A stretch of DNA of 64,000 bases from Bacteroidota bacterium (GTDB lineage: Bacteria; Bacteroidota; Bacteroidia; UBA4408). The position numbers and the translations under genes were made by a program. Of this stretch, positions 60,701 through 64,000 are shown in pieces (within the stretch, counting starts at the first letter, position 1; each line of letters begins with the position of its first letter). The notes under the pieces were generated by a model. It was not told where the DNA came from. It made no database searches and saw only the letters and a list, made by a program, of their open reading frames with translations. The stretch lies in NCBI GenBank assembly GCA_016718805.1, contig JADKCP010000001.1:744001-808000 (forward strand). Direction: 5' to 3'.

Positions 60701-62787
60701 TCAGCGTTCCACAAGGTGCCACTTTTACATGGAATAATTCAGCAACAACAATAGGTCTGGCTGCCAGTGGTAGTGGAAATGTTCCACAGTTTGTTACTCA
60801 AAATTCGAGTAACACTCTTTTAGGTGCTACAGTTACACTAATTCCCAACCTTTCCTCTTGTTTAGGAAATGCAGTGAGTTACACTATCGATGTTAAACCT
60901 AGCCCTCAAATAGCGGCTCTACAAAACAAAAGTGTGTGTTCGGGCGATACAATCCCTACACTGAATTTTACAAGTTCTCCATTGGGTATTCAATACAGTT
61001 GGACCAACAGCGATACAACTGTCGGACTTGCTTCTAGTGGAACAGGAGTTGTCCCCTCTTTTGTTGCAGTAAATGCTGGAAATACAGGTATTTCTTCAAC
61101 TATTAGTGTGCTACCTGAACTTAATTCGTGTACCGGTAATGCCGTAAATTTTACTTTGCAAGTGAAACCAATACCTGATTTTGTGGCTCCTTCCAATCAA
61201 ACTATTTGTGAAGGTGCCTTAGCAGCGGCCATCCCACTTACAAGTAATCCACCTGGTGCAAGTTTTACTTGGCTCAATAACAACAGCTCTATTGGTTTAG
61301 TTGCTAGTGGAGTAGGTAACATTCCGTCATTTACTGCAATTAACAATACGGGTAATTCTATAGCTGCAGCAGTTACCATCGATTTAACCTTGGCTGGATG
61401 CAAGGGTATAGCACAAGGTTATGCTTTAACGATACATCCTAAACCTGTTGTTACAGCAGTTGCGAATCAAATTGTATGCGACAGTGCTTCTATGCCGGCA
61501 ACCATTTTTTCGAGTGCTCCAGCCGGCGCTACATTTAACTGGAGCAATAGCAACACAAACATAGGTTTAGGCTCAAGCGGAATAGGAGATATTGCAAGCT
61601 TTACTGCGCACAATTCAACAACAGTTGCACTTACTTCAAATTTAACGGTAACGCCAATTTTAAATGGATGCGTCGGATTGGCTCAAAATTTTACCTACCA
61701 AGTTCGTCCTTTACCTCAGGTGTTTGTACCACAAAATAGTATAGCTTGTGATGCAACCATGCTGTCAACACCAGTATTTAGCAGCTTGCCATTGGGAGCC
61801 AGTTATAGTTGGAGCAATACAAATACTAGTATAGGATTGGCTGCAGCAGGTACAGGAAACATTCCAATTTTTTTATGCGGTAATACCGATACAATTGTTC
61901 AGCTCGCCAACATTACTGCAATTCCAACCTTGAATGGATGTGTAGGTAAAGCACAGTCATTTAGTATTACTATACAACCCAAAGCAAAAGTGATTGCACC
62001 AGCTGATATTAGTACCTGTGCCGATGAATCCATACTTCCTCAGTTGGCTCAGGTTATACCTTCGGCCGCTACTATCAATTGGACCAACTCCAATTCTGCT
62101 ATAGGTTTAACGCTATCAGGCAATGGAAACATTCCGGGTTTTATTGCTAAAAATAATACTGGTAATTCAGGTGTAGCTGTCATTACTATTCGTCCTTCAT
62201 TTGCCTCCTGTCCGGGAACTGATGCTTCGTTTAAAATAACTGTACTCCCTCGACCAAAGGCTGATTTTACCTACACTCCAAACCCTGCAACGATTTTAAA
62301 TTCAACTATTTTTTTCGAGCAAACGAGTTTATATGCTAACAATTATGAGTGGGATTTTGGAGATGCAAGCAAAAGCACGGAGGCGAATCCTGCACATACA
62401 TATTTAGATACAGCTTGTTATCCTGTTGAGTTAATTACCTACAATGATTATGGATGTATTGATACAGCTTATCACCTGGTTTGCATCAATGGCGATTTTG
62501 TGGTGTATATTCCCAATGCTTTTACTCCAGATGGAGATGGAATCAACGAAATGTTTTTACCACGAGGATTTGGCATTTCAAACAACAATTATCAATTCGA
62601 AATTTTTGATCGCTGGGGATTACTTCTTTTTAAAAGTGTAGATCCGCAAAAGGGCTGGGATGGGCGCACCTCCAACTTAATGTTAAAAGGTAATTCACAA
62701 ATTGATACCTATGTATACAAACTACATTGTGAAGATAACTTAAGAAAAGGTCACGATTTTACCGGACAAGTAACCTTATACAAATAG
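57721..62787 (+). CDS. Giant secreted repeat protein: choice-of-anchor L, 13 Ig-like repeats, PKD and CHU_C domains
   Basis: A 1688-residue exported surface protein. Signal peptide to about residue 19 (MA-Q). A choice-of-anchor-L-type domain covers about 24-250 (NALISNLAGQGI-like start, IRYVFGSEEYPEYVSSGYND, NYHFKLAIADAGDCAYDSG). A short SprB-like repeat follows (TATCGSSNGTATAIV). Then come 13 tandem repeats of about 90 residues, from roughly 335 to 1515, each of the form C-x-G ... GATF.W.NSNT.IGL..SG.GN...F.A.N ... GC.G ... F.I.V.P, with a cysteine near each end. A PKD domain (YEWDFGDASKSTEANPAHTY) and a CHU_C domain (IPNAFTPDGDGINEMFLP, FDRWGLLLFK) finish it, giving T9SS type B export. It is probably an adhesin or gliding-related filament; no PorP gene is adjacent. 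Confidence 0.88.
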   Translation: MRIRLVFLQIITLVYTVMAQSQIVITPGVSNAALISNLAGQGISISNISMHCNTAAYGTFTNGAASSIGLNNGLLLTTGGATLAADTNSSNGQTDCWDDTLVDVDLSALEPLAFIDPCIIEFDMVPQCSQLTIRYVFGSEEYPEYVSSGYNDAFGFFITGPNPLGGNYNSVNIAKLPNGTIASIDNINNVTNNAFYINNANSTTIEYDGLTTQINSTVNLIPCLNYHFKLAIADAGDCAYDSGVFIDFLECTAATTLALTATTATCGSSNGTATAIVSNATPPITYVWNPAPPVGQGTATASGLSGGAIYTLTVNDASTCNQGPASTVTVGGTALTSVNAMANVSACAGATVAIPAFTSPVAGTTYTWTNSATAVGLGASGNGNIAAFTANNSGNVPLISTITVVPYFAGCAGVPVVFTITVNPIPQANTVAGATYCNGDNTGITSFAANVPGTLYNWTCSNTSIASLNPSGNPLPANGTGFIPDLNVFNPGNVPVQANFTIAPIANGCTGVAVNYLITVSPDAIPNPISTIHVCAGDTVHVPAFSANIPGATFSWLNPKPSIGLAASGTGNIPPFTAVNSTNGTITVKINYRATPCSSSPAQLTLIIEPALVVNPQSAILVCEGAQIAASNFTSNVAGSTFTWTNSNTSIGLSLSGTGNFATFTAQNSSSQNQVSTLSVKAQTAFCKSTAVNYTITVKPTPLLNLPSSLVTCAGSSIAATTFSSIPAGASFTWANSNSNIGLAASGNTSVPSFIATNSTATALVSTISSIPTLNGCVGVSGNYTITVNPTPVVTVPTAISVCNGDTLSSISFSSTPSGASFNWTNTQTSIGLAGNGTGAIAAFTATNTSTVLQTSSISVSPVLAGCVGQASNFSISVKPSPTVLPPSSISVCSGSIAPITSFASSPLGATFLWSNSDTLIGLASSGTGSVPAFTANNADTVTVFSTITVTPVLNACIGATQSYGISVKPLPIISAPLNELVCAGTTLATSNLISVPQGATFTWNNSATTIGLAASGSGNVPQFVTQNSSNTLLGATVTLIPNLSSCLGNAVSYTIDVKPSPQIAALQNKSVCSGDTIPTLNFTSSPLGIQYSWTNSDTTVGLASSGTGVVPSFVAVNAGNTGISSTISVLPELNSCTGNAVNFTLQVKPIPDFVAPSNQTICEGALAAAIPLTSNPPGASFTWLNNNSSIGLVASGVGNIPSFTAINNTGNSIAAAVTIDLTLAGCKGIAQGYALTIHPKPVVTAVANQIVCDSASMPATIFSSAPAGATFNWSNSNTNIGLGSSGIGDIASFTAHNSTTVALTSNLTVTPILNGCVGLAQNFTYQVRPLPQVFVPQNSIACDATMLSTPVFSSLPLGASYSWSNTNTSIGLAAAGTGNIPIFLCGNTDTIVQLANITAIPTLNGCVGKAQSFSITIQPKAKVIAPADISTCADESILPQLAQVIPSAATINWTNSNSAIGLTLSGNGNIPGFIAKNNTGNSGVAVITIRPSFASCPGTDASFKITVLPRPKADFTYTPNPATILNSTIFFEQTSLYANNYEWDFGDASKSTEANPAHTYLDTACYPVELITYNDYGCIDTAYHLVCINGDFVVYIPNAFTPDGDGINEMFLPRGFGISNNNYQFEIFDRWGLLLFKSVDPQKGWDGRTSNLMLKGNSQIDTYVYKLHCEDNLRKGHDFTGQVTLYK
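58720..62260. repeat. Thirteen tandem Ig-like repeats of about 270 bp in the giant protein gene
   Basis: The protein shows 13 successive units of about 90 residues, recognisable by IGL followed by SG.G. and W.N. At DNA level the units are well diverged (unlike the DUF4397 array), so the duplication is old. Repeats 5-12 are the most regular, and unit 2 is the most divergent. Confidence 0.8.
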
Positions 62788-62798
62788 TTGCAATAGTG

Positions 62799-64000
62799 CT
62801 ATTTCTTTGGTCCTCGTTGTGAACCCCATTTTTTTTCTCGGCTATGTCCTGCTGGTTTTGCTTGCAAGGTTTTGCCATGTGGTCGCGGAGCACGCTGATG
62901 CTGTTGTTTAGGGCTAGCAATCGGGTTATGATCAACTAGCGGAAAAGGATGTGCATCAATAACCGGAATTTTTTTCGAAATTAATTTTTCAATATCGCGC
63001 AGGTATTCCTTTTCTTCTGCATCACAAAATGAAAAGGCTGTTCCTTTAGCACCTGCTCTTCCGGTGCGGCCAATGCGATGTACGTAAGTTTCTGCAATAT
63101 TGGGCATTTCGTAGTTTATTACGAACTGCAAATCATCCACATCAATACCTCTTGCGGCAATGTCGGTAGCTACAAGTACTCGCGTTGCTTGTGTTTTAAA
63201 ATTCCCTAAAGCACGTTGGCGCGCATTTTGGCTTTTATTGCCATGTATGGCTTCTGCTTTAATATGATTCTTTACAAGAATTTTCACCACTTTATCAGCT
63301 CCGTGTTTGGTGCGGGCAAACACTAATGCTGTTTTAATTTTTGTATCTTTTAAAACCTCTACCAACAATGAATTTTTATTCCCTTTATCTACAAAATAAA
63401 CGAATTGATTTATGGTATCGGCAGTTGAAGAAACAGGTGTAACTTCAACCTTTACAGGTTGTACCAAAATGTTTTGCGAAAGCTTTACAATTTCGGGAGG
63501 CATGGTTGCTGAGAAAAAAAGCGATTGTCTTTTTTTAGGCAATGCATTTAATAGTTTTTTTACATCGTGAATAAAGCCCATGTCGAGCATGCGGTCGGCT
63601 TCATCCAGTACAAAAATTTCAATATCTTTTAAAGTAATAAATCCTTGACTCATCAAGTCGAGTAAACGCCCGGGTGTAGCTATTAAAATATCAACTCCGC
63701 GTTGTAAAGCGTTGGTTTGTGATCCCTGAGTTACTCCACCAAATATAACTGTGTTATTTAATCCTGTATGACGACCATAGGCGGTAAAGCTTTCGCCAAT
63801 TTGTATGGCTAATTCTCGCGTTGGTGTAACTATTAAGCTTCTTACTTTTTTCTTTTTTTCGCCATGCGAACTAGCTGAAAGCAATTGAAGTATTGGAATG
63901 GCAAAAGCTGCTGTTTTTCCGGTTCCTGTTTGAGCGCAGCCCAGCAAATCGGTACCTTGTAAAACAATGGGAATAGCTTGCGACTGTATAGGAGTTGGAA
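62799..64000 (-). CDS. DEAD-box RNA helicase (RhlE-like), 5' part beyond the window
   Basis: The frame is open to the window edge, so the N-terminus is missing. Visible are the end of the Q motif (PTPIQSQAIPIVLQG), motif I (CAQTGTGKTAAFAIP), Ia (VTPTRELAIQI), II (VLDEADRMLDMGF), III (FFSATMP), IV, V (VATDIAARGIDV) and VI (YVHRIGRTGRAG). The tail (about 60 residues: HQRAPRPHGKTLQ, GHSREKKWGSQRG) is basic, as in RhlE-type helicases of Bacteroidota. It unwinds structured RNA, for example in ribosome assembly or cold adaptation. A TTG at 63947 is an internal codon (DLLGCAQ), not the start. It converges on the giant protein gene with 11 bases between stops. Confidence 0.93.
   Translation of the reverse strand, partial: PTPIQSQAIPIVLQGTDLLGCAQTGTGKTAAFAIPILQLLSASSHGEKKKKVRSLIVTPTRELAIQIGESFTAYGRHTGLNNTVIFGGVTQGSQTNALQRGVDILIATPGRLLDLMSQGFITLKDIEIFVLDEADRMLDMGFIHDVKKLLNALPKKRQSLFFSATMPPEIVKLSQNILVQPVKVEVTPVSSTADTINQFVYFVDKGNKNSLLVEVLKDTKIKTALVFARTKHGADKVVKILVKNHIKAEAIHGNKSQNARQRALGNFKTQATRVLVATDIAARGIDVDDLQFVINYEMPNIAETYVHRIGRTGRAGAKGTAFSFCDAEEKEYLRDIEKLISKKIPVIDAHPFPLVDHNPIASPKQQHQRAPRPHGKTLQAKPAGHSREKKWGSQRGPKK

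Noticed and set aside
58720..62260. Repeats of the giant protein considered as a recent array like the DUF4397 one
   Set aside because: Units are strongly diverged in DNA and protein, so the duplication is old.

Overview
The window is a 64 kb piece of an AT-rich chromosome from a member of the Bacteroidota, probably a gliding-type environmental lineage near the Flavobacteriales, Sphingobacteriales or Chitinophagales. Four things point there: many secreted proteins ending in type IX secretion system (T9SS) sorting domains, a PorP/SprF protein beside a CHU_C-domain protein, a carboxypeptidase-regulatory-domain TonB-dependent receptor, and promoters matching the Bacteroidota -7 box TAnnTTTG with almost no Shine-Dalgarno sequences. 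Coding is dense. I saw no rRNA, tRNA, phage, insertion sequence or CRISPR array.

Layout. 1-6.2 kb: the start of an unknown secreted protein, a HAF-repeat-like secreted protein, a large DUF4397 protein built from four near-identical 681-bp repeats, a small cluster of palindromes and a lipoprotein. 6.3-11.2 kb: a minus-strand cluster of ldcA, yraN, an RluB-like pseudouridine synthase with a long disordered N-terminus, a GH3-family enzyme and a LysE exporter. 11.3-15.8 kb: a 1503-residue secreted reprolysin-type metalloprotease. 16.1-20.3 kb: a TonB-dependent receptor with a LytS/LytTR two-component pair. 20.3-24.2 kb: PorP/SprF, a CHU_C protein, a secreted esterase and a small membrane protein. 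24.2-28.4 kb: a DUF3109 protein, a second reprolysin, a lipoprotein carrying only the protease pro-region, and a membrane protein.

28.6-39.8 kb is mainly housekeeping: an RsmB-like methyltransferase, tadA, aspS, a HAD protein, purH (broken by a one-base frameshift), purN, queA and truB, with a secreted endonuclease I and a DAO-family oxidoreductase among them. 40.0-42.3 kb: a secreted M43 metalloprotease. 42.4-45.0 kb: an arsenic-resistance operon (arsR, DUF6428, arsenate reductase, ACR3) with a perfect palindromic operator. 45.2-50.8 kb: a secreted protein, typA, a peroxiredoxin and two glycosyltransferases. 50.9-57.6 kb: meaB, a secreted CotH-kinase protein, a 933-residue Asp-box propeller protein, a thioredoxin-like 2Fe-2S ferredoxin and a small partner. 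57.7-62.8 kb: a 1688-residue protein with 13 Ig-like repeats and a CHU_C end. The window closes inside a DEAD-box helicase gene.

Roughly a quarter of the genes encode T9SS cargo (proteases, nuclease, esterase, adhesin-like repeat proteins), which suits a surface-active, polymer-degrading life. I found no single clearly new system. The best leads are the orphan pro-region lipoprotein beside two proteases that share that region, the recently amplified DUF4397 array, the alternating-cysteine repeats in the large protease, the palindrome cluster at 5.3-5.5 kb, and several promoters close enough to start codons to suggest very short or absent leaders.
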